A stretch of 64,000 nt of DNA from Burkholderiales bacterium UBA2459 (lineage in GTDB: Bacteria; Pseudomonadota; Gammaproteobacteria; Burkholderiales; Burkholderiaceae_E): assembly GCA_002342365.1 (NCBI GenBank), contig DDPV01000046.1, positions 3,954-67,953 of the forward strand, in the 5' to 3' direction. Under the pieces are notes generated by a model that saw only the letters and a program-made list of their open reading frames with translations, ran no database searches and was not told the origin of the DNA. Every line of letters starts with the position of its first letter. The stretch's first letter is position 1. Positions 52,710-62,012 of this stretch are shown one piece after another. The position numbers were made by a program, and so were the translations under genes.

Positions 52710-53405
52710 CTAGTCGAGTTTCCATACCACTTCAAGTGTGGCCGAACTCTTTTCGAGTTTGCCACTGACCATGCCGGGTTTGAATTTACAGGTTTCGAGC
52801 AGTTTACGCGCTGCCTGATCAAGCCGTCGGTAGCCGCTTGATTTCTCGACATCGACCGAGGACAGGCTACCATTGGCTTCAACCACAAAACGCAACACCA
52901 CCGTCCCGGTCTCGTTCAGCTGCCGCGATTGGCGGGGGTAAAACTCATCCGAATTTGAACAGGTTTTGCTGTCAATCGAAGCCGGATAGCTCGGCGGCGG
53001 CGCAGCAGGTGCGGGCGGTGCAGGCGGCGGCGCGGCTTTCACTGGCGCGGGCGCCGGCGGTGCAGGCGCAGCCGGGACAAAAGGTGCCGGCGGTGGCGGC
53101 TTTGCGGTAACCGCGCTGATCACGTTCGGCGGTGGCGGCGTCGCAATCTGGATTTCCGGCGGTGGTACAAAGGGCGGTGGCGGCGCCGTCATTTTGGGCG
53201 GAGGTGGAAGCGGCGGCGGGGGCTTAGGCGGCGGCGGCTTTACGTCTTCGATAATTTTTGTCTCAAGCGGCTGCTTGATGACTTCGACGACTTGTCGAGC
53301 AAGCCCACTGACCAGCGCGTAGCCAATTGCCAAATGGACAAGCACGGCCACGGCAAAGCCGGTGGCGCGGCGGTTTACGCCTGAATCCTGATCAGAGAAG
53401 TCCAT
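52710..53405 (-). CDS. tonB: Energy transducer TonB
   Basis: Transfers proton-motive force from ExbBD to outer-membrane receptors. 231 residues from ATG 53405; a TTG at 53423 is less likely. The inner-membrane helix (residues 14-35) contains the functional His at residue 24 (AVLVHLAIGYALV). The middle is a long Pro-rich, Lys-poor spacer of Pro-Pro-Pro runs that reaches across the periplasm. The C-terminal domain starts near residue 150 with YPRQSRQLNETGTVVLRFVVEANG and ends LEVVWKLD. Its start lies inside the last codons of the mltD-like gene (14-base overlap). Confidence 0.95.
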   Translation of the reverse strand: MDFSDQDSGVNRRATGFAVAVLVHLAIGYALVSGLARQVVEVIKQPLETKIIEDVKPPPPKPPPPLPPPPKMTAPPPPFVPPPEIQIATPPPPNVISAVTAKPPPPAPFVPAAPAPPAPAPVKAAPPPAPPAPAAPPPSYPASIDSKTCSNSDEFYPRQSRQLNETGTVVLRFVVEANGSLSSVDVEKSSGYRRLDQAARKLLETCKFKPGMVSGKLEKSSATLEVVWKLD

Positions 53406-55398
53406 GCGCTTTTTGCGTGTCAAGACCCGCGGTCACCCTCGATGCGGATTTGGGACTACTGTCGGGCGTTGGTTTGGCCTCGGTCTTGTTTTTGCTGTCT
53501 GCGCTCGCCTTGGGTTTGGCAGCCTGAATCTCAGGCCCTGCCGCGCGATTCGCCCTGGAGGTCTCGGCCCTTGGCTGCGGCTTGGTGGCGCTTGGAGTTG
53601 CCTGCTGCTTGCTTGATGCCTTGGCGATCTGGGTGTTTTGTGCAGGCTCTGGCTTGATTTTCGCCGATGTTGTCGCCTTGCTCACCTCGGCGGACTTTGC
53701 AGAGGCGTTAGGCTTTGCAGGCGCTTTGTCTTTTGAGGCATCCTTCTTCGCCTCAGCGTTTTGCTTGGGTGTTACGAGCTCGGTTGCGATCACGCGCGCC
53801 ACGCCCGATTCATTGGTCAACACCGTCTGGGCGCTCGCCGGCCGAACCAGGATACGCATACCCTGTTTGACTTCATGTTTCAGGTTGTTCCAAGTCTGCA
53901 GGCTTGTGACGCTCACGCCGTAGCGCTTGGCGATCGATTCGGTGGTTTCCTTTTTACCGACCCGATGGTATTGCGCTGGACGTTGAACTTTCTCGAGAAT
54001 CCGTGGCCCATCAAAGCTTGACATCACCGCGATGGTTGACGGCTTATCATCTGGCGCAGGAGCGAGCAAGCGCGTGCCCGGGAGCACTTTTGCAGAGCGC
54101 AAACCGTTGGCACGCATGATTTCCTGGCTGCTGGTGCCGAGGCGACCTGCCAGGCTTTGGAGGCTTTCGCCGGGCTCAAGCGTGTACGGGCGCCAGCGCG
54201 AAAACGGCTTGTTCGACGCTTCATGGGCCTTCATCGCGGCGAGGAAAGCATCGACCCGATCGGCTGGGATTTTGATTTGGTCATTCGAGCTGGCGGCAAT
54301 TACCGGCCGGTTGTGCGCCGGATTAAGCGAAAGAAACTCTTCTTCCGACATGCCTGCAAAGCGCGCGGCAAGCTTCAGATCAAGATGTAATGGCGCTTCA
54401 ACTTCGACAAAATAGGGCTTGTTGGGAAGCAAGGGTAGCCTCAGGTTGTAGGCCTGCGGGTTGGCAACGATTTCGCGCAAGGCCATGAGCTTGGGGACGT
54501 AATGCCTTGTCTCGTTGGGCATGTTCAAGGACAGGTAATCGAAGGGCTTGCCGCTGGACTGATTGCGGCGCATCGCACGGCCTACGGCGCCTTCGCCCCA
54601 GTTGTAGGAGGCAAGCGCCAAGAACCAGTCGTTGCCCTGCAGTTCATAGATCCTTTGCAAATAGTCGAGAGCGGCCTGGGTTGAGTGCACCGGATCTCGT
54701 CGATTATCGACCCACCAGTTTTGAGACAGGTTAAAGGCTTTACCGGTTGAGGGAATGAACTGCCACAAGCCTGCGGCCTTGGCCGGTGATAAAGCTGTGG
54801 GGTTCATCGCACTTTCAACAAAGGGGAGCAGGGCGAGTTCGCCAGGCATGCCCCGCCGCTCGATTTCTTCGACGATGTAAAAAAGGTATCGTGAACCGCG
54901 TTCAAACATCCGCTCCAAGTATTCGGGCTTTTGGGCGTAAAACTGAATGTGCTTATTGACCAGTGGCGAGTCGAGTGGCTGCAGGGCAAAACCGCTGCGC
55001 ATGCGCTCCCACAAGTCCTTGTAGTCGACCTTGACGGTTCCATGGGCGGACTTGACGGATCCTTCAGGTTCGCTCGGGCTGAGCGCCTCAAGGGGTTTGT
55101 CAAGCCGCGGTTCGGCTAAGGCTTCACCACGATCGTTGAGGATCAATGACCCAGACGGTTCAACAGATTGCGGCGGCGAAACAGTCGTCAGTTGATCAAG
55201 GGCGGGCGCTAAGGGCTGCTTTGTCTCGGATTCGAGAGCTGTGGACGGCGGTAACTGCGCCAGATTCGATACGATGCCAACCTCATAAATGCCGCTATCG
55301 GTGGGCGTGCTTGCATAGGCCTGCAGGGCAATGCCAAGCCCGGCGGCAAAAGAAATCAGGTGAAGATTTTTTTTGAAATGCATGATCAAGCGCGGCAT
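53392..55398 (-). CDS. mltD: MltD-like lytic transglycosylase with LysM domains
   Basis: Cuts peptidoglycan glycan strands. Start taken at ATG 55398 (668 residues); ATG 55383 is an equally possible start and neither has a clear ribosome site. Signal peptide ends near QAYAS. The GH23 catalytic domain has the Glu in LLPFVESAMNPTALSPAKAAGLWQF, then DYLQRIY and LALASYNWGEGAV. Two LysM domains follow (RPYTLEPGESLQSLAGRLGT... and YHRVGKKETTESIAKRYGVS...). A 120-residue Lys/Ala/Ser/Pro-rich tail ends the protein and overlaps the tonB start. The N-terminus lacks the lipobox of E. coli MltD. Link with the TonB system is unusual. Confidence 0.9.
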   Translation of the reverse strand: MPRLIMHFKKNLHLISFAAGLGIALQAYASTPTDSGIYEVGIVSNLAQLPPSTALESETKQPLAPALDQLTTVSPPQSVEPSGSLILNDRGEALAEPRLDKPLEALSPSEPEGSVKSAHGTVKVDYKDLWERMRSGFALQPLDSPLVNKHIQFYAQKPEYLERMFERGSRYLFYIVEEIERRGMPGELALLPFVESAMNPTALSPAKAAGLWQFIPSTGKAFNLSQNWWVDNRRDPVHSTQAALDYLQRIYELQGNDWFLALASYNWGEGAVGRAMRRNQSSGKPFDYLSLNMPNETRHYVPKLMALREIVANPQAYNLRLPLLPNKPYFVEVEAPLHLDLKLAARFAGMSEEEFLSLNPAHNRPVIAASSNDQIKIPADRVDAFLAAMKAHEASNKPFSRWRPYTLEPGESLQSLAGRLGTSSQEIMRANGLRSAKVLPGTRLLAPAPDDKPSTIAVMSSFDGPRILEKVQRPAQYHRVGKKETTESIAKRYGVSVTSLQTWNNLKHEVKQGMRILVRPASAQTVLTNESGVARVIATELVTPKQNAEAKKDASKDKAPAKPNASAKSAEVSKATTSAKIKPEPAQNTQIAKASSKQQATPSATKPQPRAETSRANRAAGPEIQAAKPKASADSKNKTEAKPTPDSSPKSASRVTAGLDTQKAHGLL

Positions 55399-55448
55399 TT
55401 TATACAACTTGTTGCGCGCTTATCCAGTGCGGAGCTCTAGTCTTACCG

Positions 55449-56318
55449 CTAAACCGCTCGAAACTCGTTTTTCCAGGCTCTTAATGCGGCAAAACGATCG
55501 ACGCGAGCCGCATGGCTTTCGTCTATTTGCGCTGGCTTTGCGCTCGCTGCAGGCTGAGCTTGGGGGACAAGTCCCAAGAGAAAAGGATTGCTTTGCAATT
55601 CATGCCGCAAAAGACTTGGAACCGTCGGCAGGTCTTGCGCGCGTAGTGCAATAGCTTCCTGAAGACGCGCTGCGATTTGTGGATGATCGGGATAGGCCGC
55701 TGAAGCGAATCGAAGATTGGCCAAGGTGTACTCGTGGGCGCAGCAAACCAGCGATTCGGGGTGGAGTGCAGAAAGCTTTTCAAGCGAATCGAGCATTTGC
55801 GCTGGGCTTCCTTCAAAAATTCGGCCACAACCTGCTGCAAACAAGCAGTCACCGCAAAAGAGCAGTCGTTCCTGCTCGAGGTAATAGGCGATGTGCGAGC
55901 GCGTATGACCCGGCACGGCGATGACCCGTGCCACGCCAAAGCCGAGATCCACTTCGCTGCCGTCCTCAACTGGCTGAGCCGATCGATGGATCCGCTCGTC
56001 CCTTGGTCCGAAGACTTCAAGCACCCGTCCCTGATTCGCTGCCCATCGGTGCAAGTCGTCAACGCCGCCCTGATGATCGGCATGATGATGGGTCAGCAAA
56101 ATCCCGACAATCTGCAAATCGCGTGCGCAAGCCGCGTCGATCAGCGCCTGTCCATCGCCCGGATCAACAACCCAGCAGTGGCTCGATCGCGGGTCTTGAA
56201 GCATCCAAAGATAGTTATCCGCAAAGGCCTTGATACGATGCAGTTGTGGCGAAAGCCTGGCCACAAATTGTCCTGGGGGATTGGCTGATGCTAAAGCTTC
56301 TGTGCTGTGACATGTCAT
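55449..56318 (-). CDS. gloB: Hydroxyacylglutathione hydrolase (glyoxalase II)
   Basis: Hydrolyses S-lactoylglutathione in methylglyoxal detoxification. 289 residues from ATG 56318, chosen for AGGAG 7 bases upstream. The metal site is THHHADHQGGVDDL, with VIAVPGHTRSHIAYYL and FCGDCLFAAGCGRIFEG giving further ligands, and CCAHEYTLANLRFA near the C-terminal region. Divergent from the methyltransferase and rnhA genes, a common betaproteobacterial arrangement. Confidence 0.95.
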   Translation of the reverse strand: MTCHSTEALASANPPGQFVARLSPQLHRIKAFADNYLWMLQDPRSSHCWVVDPGDGQALIDAACARDLQIVGILLTHHHADHQGGVDDLHRWAANQGRVLEVFGPRDERIHRSAQPVEDGSEVDLGFGVARVIAVPGHTRSHIAYYLEQERLLFCGDCLFAAGCGRIFEGSPAQMLDSLEKLSALHPESLVCCAHEYTLANLRFASAAYPDHPQIAARLQEAIALRAQDLPTVPSLLRHELQSNPFLLGLVPQAQPAASAKPAQIDESHAARVDRFAALRAWKNEFRAV

Positions 56319-56424
56319 CGGTTTGCTCCTGCAAAGGTCTGGCTGATCGTCGCCCGTGTTCGGCATAGGATAAGGCGAATGAATCGCGATCGAGGCTTTG
56401 GATTCACAAGGCGGAAAGCTGCAC

Positions 56425-57174
56425 ATGCTGCACCAAGCTGAGATTCAGGTCCATGCCGCATGGTTGGCTTGGCTTCAAACGCCAGCGGGCGCCTATTTGC
56501 TTGCCTGGTTGCAAGATCGGCTCGATGTCATGCTAGCAGATGAATTTGGCTATTTTGCGGTGCAGTGCGGCATGCCAAACCTGGAGGGCCTGCGCAACAA
56601 TCGAATGAGTCACAGGATCGTGTTGCAGCATCCTCTGGAAGACGGGCCTGGCGAACATCCACGCATTTGGGTCGATTCCTTTGCAGCTTTACCGCTGGCC
56701 TCGGCCTCGGTTGATTTGCTCTTGCTACCCCATGTGCTTGAGTTTTCGCCTGATCCGCATGCAGTGCTGCGCGAGGCACAACGGGTTTTGCGCAGCGAGG
56801 GGCGGCTTGTGATCGCCGGGCTCAACCCCTGGAGTCTTTGGGGACTTCGCGAGCTTGCGCTGGGATCGTGGTTTGGAAGCAGCCTGCCTATGGAATGCCG
56901 CATGATTGCGCTGGGCAGGCTAAGGGACTGGATGGGACTGCTTGAGTTTGACATGGATCGGGGTCGTTTCGGCTGTTACCGCCCGATTTGCCAGACCGAG
57001 CTGTGGCTTGAGCGATGGGCCTGGATGGAGTCTGCTGGCGATCGCTGGTGGCCGATTTGCGGAGCCAGTTATGTGATTGGGGCGGTCAAACGATCCAAAG
57101 GCATGCGCTGGGTTGGTTTGATCCCTGGCCAGAAGCGACGAATCTTCAGCCGTGCTCAGGTCGCGAGAATTTAG
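56425..57174 (+). CDS. SAM-dependent methyltransferase between gloB and rnhA
   Basis: 249 residues from ATG 56425; the upstream TTG at 56398 is less likely. The middle region LASASVDLLLLPHVLEFSPDPHAVLREAQRVLRSEGRLVIAGLNPWSLWGLR matches class I methyltransferases (motifs II-III), but the N-terminal glycine-rich motif I is not clear. Many betaproteobacteria have a gene like this between gloB and rnhA; its acceptor is not known. It is followed by rnhA after 57 bases. Confidence 0.83.
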   Translation: MLHQAEIQVHAAWLAWLQTPAGAYLLAWLQDRLDVMLADEFGYFAVQCGMPNLEGLRNNRMSHRIVLQHPLEDGPGEHPRIWVDSFAALPLASASVDLLLLPHVLEFSPDPHAVLREAQRVLRSEGRLVIAGLNPWSLWGLRELALGSWFGSSLPMECRMIALGRLRDWMGLLEFDMDRGRFGCYRPICQTELWLERWAWMESAGDRWWPICGASYVIGAVKRSKGMRWVGLIPGQKRRIFSRAQVARI

Positions 57175-57231
57175 CGCGGGCAAAAGCGGGACCCTGTCGA
57201 TCACGGTCGTGAAGCAATTTTTGGATGGCTG

Positions 57232-57696
57232 ATGCAGCATATTGAAATTTATACCGATGGGGCCTGCAAAGGTAATCCAGGTCCGGGGGGTTGGGGCGTT
57301 TTACTTCGGTCAGGCGACCAGGAAAAGGCGCTTTACGGTGGTGAGGCGGATACAACCAACAACCGTATGGAGTTGACCGCGGCGATTGAAGCTTTGAAGG
57401 CTTTGCGCAGGCCTGTGATCGCCGATATTTATACCGATTCGCAGTACCTCATCAAAGGGCTCGAGGAATGGCTTCCCGCCTGGAAGGCGAGGGGGTGGCA
57501 GACCGCAGACAGAAAGTCTGTAAAAAATCGCGATTTGTGGGAGCAACTCGACGATCTTGCTGCGCAGCACCGGCTTACCTGGCACTGGGTGAAGGGGCAT
57601 GCGGGCAACCCCGGCAATATCCGTGCTGATGCGCTTGCCAATCAGGGGGTGCAACAGGTGCTGGCGGCGGGCGGCGAAACGGCTACTCAGCGATAA
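57232..57696 (+). CDS. rnhA: Ribonuclease HI
   Basis: Degrades RNA in RNA-DNA hybrids. 154 residues, normal length. Catalytic residues: D9 in [18 protein letters not shown] in [13 protein letters not shown] in DIYTDSQYL, and the final His/Asp pair in [18 protein letters not shown]. In many betaproteobacteria it is followed directly by dnaQ; here an RND efflux pair lies between. Confidence 0.97.
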   Translation: MQHIEIYTDGACKGNPGPGGWGVLLRSGDQEKALYGGEADTTNNRMELTAAIEALKALRRPVIADIYTDSQYLIKGLEEWLPAWKARGWQTADRKSVKNRDLWEQLDDLAAQHRLTWHWVKGHAGNPGNIRADALANQGVQQVLAAGGETATQR

Positions 57697-57726
57697 ATCA
57701 ATCGTGCTGTGCTAGCCTTGAATGCT

Positions 57727-58926
57727 ATGCTCAAAAAACCCCTTGTGGTCTTTCTTTCTCTTGCTGCGATCGCGGCCCTTGCCTGGTATGGCTGGCAAGC
57801 GCAGCGGCAACTCAGTACCGCAGTTGCCATGGATGGCAAAAGTGCAAAGCAGCAGCCAAGGACAGACGGAGCACCTTCAGCCGGTCCCGCCTCAGGGGAT
57901 GCGGTCAAAGGCAAAGCCGAAGCAGCGGTGAAAGGCGAAGGCCCGGCGTCAAAAGCCGGCCCGCGCGGGCCGGCTGCGATCGAGCTTCAGGCAGCGGTCG
58001 CAAAGGATCTGAGCGACGTCGCAAGCGCGGTGGGCACCCTGCGAGCCAACGAAACGGTCATGTTGCGCTCAGAGGTCGCGGGTCGAATTGCTTCGCTGTA
58101 TTTCAAAGACGGTGAGTTGGTGGCCAAAGGGCAGAGCCTGCTCGGGCTCGATGCCTCGGTGCAAGAGGCAGAGCTTGCACAAGCCAAGGCCGAGTTGGCG
58201 CTTGGTCAGACAAGTTTTGAGCGCAGCAAGGATTTGGCGCAGCGTCAATTTGTTAGCGAAAGCGCTCTAGATCAGGCCGCAGCCAATCTGCGCGTGCTGG
58301 AAGCGAAGTTCCAATTGTCCAAAGCGCGTCTTGACAGAACCTCGATTCGGGCGCCGTTTGCAGGTCAACTTGGCCTTCGAAATGTGAGCCTGGGCGATTA
58401 TGTCAAGGAGGGTACTGATCTGGTTTTACTCGAAGACATTGCAAGCCTGAAGGTGGATTTGCGTCTGCCCGAGCGTTTTCTCGGCCGGCTGAAAAAGGGT
58501 CAGGCGATCCAAGTTCTCATCGACGCTTTTCCGGGCAAGGTCTTTCGGGCACAAGTTGATGCTATCGATGTTCAGGTCGATGCCAATGGCCGCTTTGTGC
58601 TGGTTCGTGGTTCGATGGCTAATCCTGGCGGGAGCTTGCGCAGCGGTATGTTTGCACGCGCTTCGCTCGTGCTTGCCGAACGCAAGGCGGCGGTCATGGT
58701 TCCTGAGGAGGCGATCACCCCGATCGGCAACGACCTTTTCGTCTGGCTTGCGGTCGAAGGAAAAGCAAAGCGGGTAAAAGTTCAAACCGGACTACGCGAA
58801 GATGGGCTTGTTGAACTGATTGGCGCGGTTCATGCGGGCGATCAGGTGGTGATTGCAGGTCAGCAACGCTTGATGCGCGACGGGCAGGAAGTGCGCAGCT
58901 TTGCTGAGGCGAGGGGCGGCAGGTGA
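57727..58926 (+). CDS. RND efflux periplasmic adaptor
   Basis: Membrane-fusion protein, 399 residues from ATG 57727 (GTG 57709 is the longer alternative). An N-terminal membrane anchor (PLVVFLSLAAIAALAWYGW) is followed by a 45-residue Ala/Lys/Gly-rich linker. The adaptor then has its lipoyl halves (MLRSEVAGRIASLYFKDGELVAKGQSLLGLD and FAGQLGLRNVSLGDYVKEGTDLV), a helical hairpin (AELAQAKAELALGQTSFERSKDLAQRQFVSESALDQAAANL) and the beta-barrel (PGGSLRSGMFARASLVL). It overlaps the pump gene by 4 bases. Confidence 0.92.
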   Translation: MLKKPLVVFLSLAAIAALAWYGWQAQRQLSTAVAMDGKSAKQQPRTDGAPSAGPASGDAVKGKAEAAVKGEGPASKAGPRGPAAIELQAAVAKDLSDVASAVGTLRANETVMLRSEVAGRIASLYFKDGELVAKGQSLLGLDASVQEAELAQAKAELALGQTSFERSKDLAQRQFVSESALDQAAANLRVLEAKFQLSKARLDRTSIRAPFAGQLGLRNVSLGDYVKEGTDLVLLEDIASLKVDLRLPERFLGRLKKGQAIQVLIDAFPGKVFRAQVDAIDVQVDANGRFVLVRGSMANPGGSLRSGMFARASLVLAERKAAVMVPEEAITPIGNDLFVWLAVEGKAKRVKVQTGLREDGLVELIGAVHAGDQVVIAGQQRLMRDGQEVRSFAEARGGR

Positions 58927-61900
58927 ACCTTCCTGAACTTTGCATCCGGCGACCGGTTTTCGCTACGGTGCTCTCGCTGCTGGTGCTTTTGCTGGGGATT
59001 GTTTCCTACGATCGGCTGCCGGTTCGGGAGTATCCGAAAATCGAGGAGCCGGTTGTTACCGTGGAGACCAAGTATTTGGGCGCCTCGGCCGAGATTGTCG
59101 AGTCTGCGGTCACGAAAATCATTGAGGACTCAATTGCTGGCATCGAGGGTGTGGATGTTCTGACTTCGATTTCGCGCGCGGAAACAAGCCAGATCACAGC
59201 GCGCTTTCGCCTCGATCGCGAGCCAGACGGAGCTGCAGCCGATGTGCGCGACCGGGTCTCTAGGGTGCGTTCGCGCCTGCCGCAGGGCATTGATGAACCG
59301 GTGGTTGCAAAGGTCGATGCCGACGCAAATCCGGTGATTTGGCTAAGTTTTTATAGCGATACGCTGCCGCCGCTTGTGGTCTCCGATGTGGTCAGTCGTA
59401 TCGTAAAGCCTCGCTTGCAAACCTTGCCTGGCGCTGCCGACGTGCGGATTTTCGGCGAGCGGCGTTTTGCGATGCGAATCTGGTTGGATGCCGATCGCTT
59501 GGCAGCATATAAGCTCACGCCGTCCGACGTCGAAGAGGCCCTAAGACGCCAAAACGTTGAAGTGCCGGCCGGGCGGATTGAGAGCGTGCAGCGCGAGTTC
59601 ACCGTCACATCGCAAACCGATTTGCAACGCGAGCAACAATTTCTCGACATCATTGTCAAGGTCGTCAATGGCTACCCGGTTGTGCTTGGGGATGTCGCTC
59701 GGGTGAAGATCGGGGCGCTCAACGAACGAACGAACGTTACCCTCAATGCCCAGCCTGCGGTTTCGGTTGGGTTGATCAAGCAGGCAACAGCCAATCCATT
59801 GGTGCTGGCTGCAGCGCTCAAGACCGAGTTACCCAAGCTTCAGCAAAGCCTGCCCACGGGTTTGAACGTACGCATCGCTAACGACACGACGGTGTTCATC
59901 GACAAATCGCTCGAGGCGGTGTTTCGCACCATCCTCGAGGCAATCGCCCTTGTTGCGCTGGTGATCTTGCTCTTTCTCGGCACCTTGCGGGCCTCGGTGA
60001 TTCCACTGGTCACCATTCCGGTCTGTCTGGTGGGCGCTTGTACGCTGATGTACGCCGCAGGTTTTTCAATCAATACGCTCACGCTGCTCGCACTGGTTCT
60101 TGCGATCGGGCTTGTGGTCGACGACGCGATCGTGGTGCTTGAGAATATTTATCGCCACATTGAAGAGGGGATGAAACCCTTTGAAGCGGCGATCCGGGGC
60201 ACAAAGGAAGTGCAATTTGCGGTCATTGCGATGACCCTCACGCTCGCTGCGGTGTTTACCCCGATTGCGTTTACAACCGGGAGAACCGGTCGTTTGTTTG
60301 TGGAGTTTGCGCTTTCGCTTGCGGGTGCGGTGCTGATTTCGGGGTTTGTGGCGCTCACCCTCACCCCGATGATGTGTTCGCGATTGCTGCGCTCGCATGC
60401 CGAAGATGCGCAAAAAAAGAGCCTGTCGCGTTATGTGGTGGGGGCAATTGACAGCGTGGTGGAGAAGATCACAAGCGCCTACGCTCTGATGTTGCGCTGG
60501 GCGCTGCGTTTGCGATGGCTTGTGTTGATCCTTGGATTGGCCGTGGGTGCGGCAAGCGCCTGGCTTTTTACCGAGTCCAAAAAAGAACTCACGCCGCTCG
60601 AGGACCGCGGGACGGTGGTGATCATCTTCAGTGCGCCAGAGGGCTCGTCGATTGACTACACCACCCGCTACGGACGCCTGATTGGCGAGATTGCTGAAAA
60701 AATTCCTGAGTTTGACCGTCGTTTCGTGGTGTCGGGATCACCCACAGTCACCCAAGGCATTGGTTTTCTCCGGATGGTCGACTGGCAGGATCGGAAGCGT
60801 GGTACCGCAGAGATTCTCAAGGAATTACAACCGAAGCTCTTATCGATCCCGGGCGTCTTGGCCTTCGCTGTCGCACCGCCTTCGCTCGGACAGTCGCCAA
60901 GGGTGCGCCCGATCAATTTTGTGGTGCTGACCTCTGAGCCCTACGACAAGCTTCAAGCAACCGTTGCGCCCTTTGTGGCCGAATTGCAGCGCCATCCAGG
61001 TCTGCAAGGGGTGGATATCGATCTGAAACTCAATAAGCCCGAGATCAAGCTTGAAATTGACCGTCAAAGGGCAGCCGATGCGGGCGTGCAGGTGGAGGCC
61101 ATCGGCCGAGCCTTGGAGACCATGCTAGGCGGGCGCCAGGTGACCCGGTTCAAGCGGGACGGTGAGCAGTACGATGTGATGGTGCAACTCGACGCTTCAG
61201 ACCGGGTGTCACCACGCAATATCGCCGATATTTATGTGCGCGGCCGAGGCGACACCATGGTGCCCTTGGCGAGCCTTGTTTCCGTTCGGGAGTCGGTTGC
61301 TCCGCGTGAACTGAATCATTTCGCCCAACGCCGTGCCGTGACCATCACCGCCAATCTTGCGCCGGGCTATTCGCTTGGTGAGGCGATTACCATGATGGAG
61401 AGCAGTGCACAAAAGTATCTCAAACCCGGCTATGCGGTTGACTACAACGGGGAGACACGCGAGTTCAAGCTTTCATCGACCGCGCTTTACCTCACTTTTC
61501 TTTTGGCTTTAGCCTTTATTTATCTTGTGCTTGCGGCGCAATTTGAAAGTTTTGTCGATCCTCTGATCATCATGTTTTCGGTGCCGCTTTCAATGACCGG
61601 CGCGCTGGCCTTATTGAAATATGGCGGGGGATCGATCAACGTCTACAGCCAAATCGGTTTGATCACGCTGGTGGGCTTGATCACCAAGCATGGCATTTTG
61701 ATTGTCGAGTTTGCGAATCAATTGCAACAGGAGGGCCGCTCACCGCTTGATGCGGTGTTCGAGTCAGCCAAGCTTCGACTTCGGCCGATTCTGATGACGA
61801 CCGGGGCGATGGTGCTCGGTGCGGTGCCTCTTGCATTATCGACCGGTGCAGGCGCTGAGAGCCGCACCCAAATTGGACTGGTCATCGTGGGAGGGATGTC

Positions 61901-62012
61901 CTTTGGCACGCTTTTGACGCTCTTTGTGGTTCCCGTGGTCTATTCATTGATCGCAAGGCGCAAGCAAGCCGAAGAGGCACTTGGAGGATCGCATGCGGCA
62001 GGTGGTGCTTGA
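58923..62012 (+). CDS. RND family efflux pump (HAE1/AcrB-like)
   Basis: Proton-driven inner-membrane exporter. 1029 residues, standard, with GTG start overlapping the adaptor stop. Twelve membrane helices in two halves. The N-terminus (MNLPELCIRRPVFATVLSLLVLLLGIVSYDRLPVREYP) and the proton-relay helix with paired Asp (AIGLVVDDAIVVLENIYRHIEEG) are typical, as are LALAFIYLVLAAQFESFVDPLIIMFSVPLSMTGAL and TLVGLITKHGILIVEFANQLQ. Substrates are unknown; no outer-membrane channel gene is adjacent, so TolC-type or an unlinked partner is needed. Confidence 0.95.
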   Translation: MNLPELCIRRPVFATVLSLLVLLLGIVSYDRLPVREYPKIEEPVVTVETKYLGASAEIVESAVTKIIEDSIAGIEGVDVLTSISRAETSQITARFRLDREPDGAAADVRDRVSRVRSRLPQGIDEPVVAKVDADANPVIWLSFYSDTLPPLVVSDVVSRIVKPRLQTLPGAADVRIFGERRFAMRIWLDADRLAAYKLTPSDVEEALRRQNVEVPAGRIESVQREFTVTSQTDLQREQQFLDIIVKVVNGYPVVLGDVARVKIGALNERTNVTLNAQPAVSVGLIKQATANPLVLAAALKTELPKLQQSLPTGLNVRIANDTTVFIDKSLEAVFRTILEAIALVALVILLFLGTLRASVIPLVTIPVCLVGACTLMYAAGFSINTLTLLALVLAIGLVVDDAIVVLENIYRHIEEGMKPFEAAIRGTKEVQFAVIAMTLTLAAVFTPIAFTTGRTGRLFVEFALSLAGAVLISGFVALTLTPMMCSRLLRSHAEDAQKKSLSRYVVGAIDSVVEKITSAYALMLRWALRLRWLVLILGLAVGAASAWLFTESKKELTPLEDRGTVVIIFSAPEGSSIDYTTRYGRLIGEIAEKIPEFDRRFVVSGSPTVTQGIGFLRMVDWQDRKRGTAEILKELQPKLLSIPGVLAFAVAPPSLGQSPRVRPINFVVLTSEPYDKLQATVAPFVAELQRHPGLQGVDIDLKLNKPEIKLEIDRQRAADAGVQVEAIGRALETMLGGRQVTRFKRDGEQYDVMVQLDASDRVSPRNIADIYVRGRGDTMVPLASLVSVRESVAPRELNHFAQRRAVTITANLAPGYSLGEAITMMESSAQKYLKPGYAVDYNGETREFKLSSTALYLTFLLALAFIYLVLAAQFESFVDPLIIMFSVPLSMTGALALLKYGGGSINVYSQIGLITLVGLITKHGILIVEFANQLQQEGRSPLDAVFESAKLRLRPILMTTGAMVLGAVPLALSTGAGAESRTQIGLVIVGGMSFGTLLTLFVVPVVYSLIARRKQAEEALGGSHAAGGA

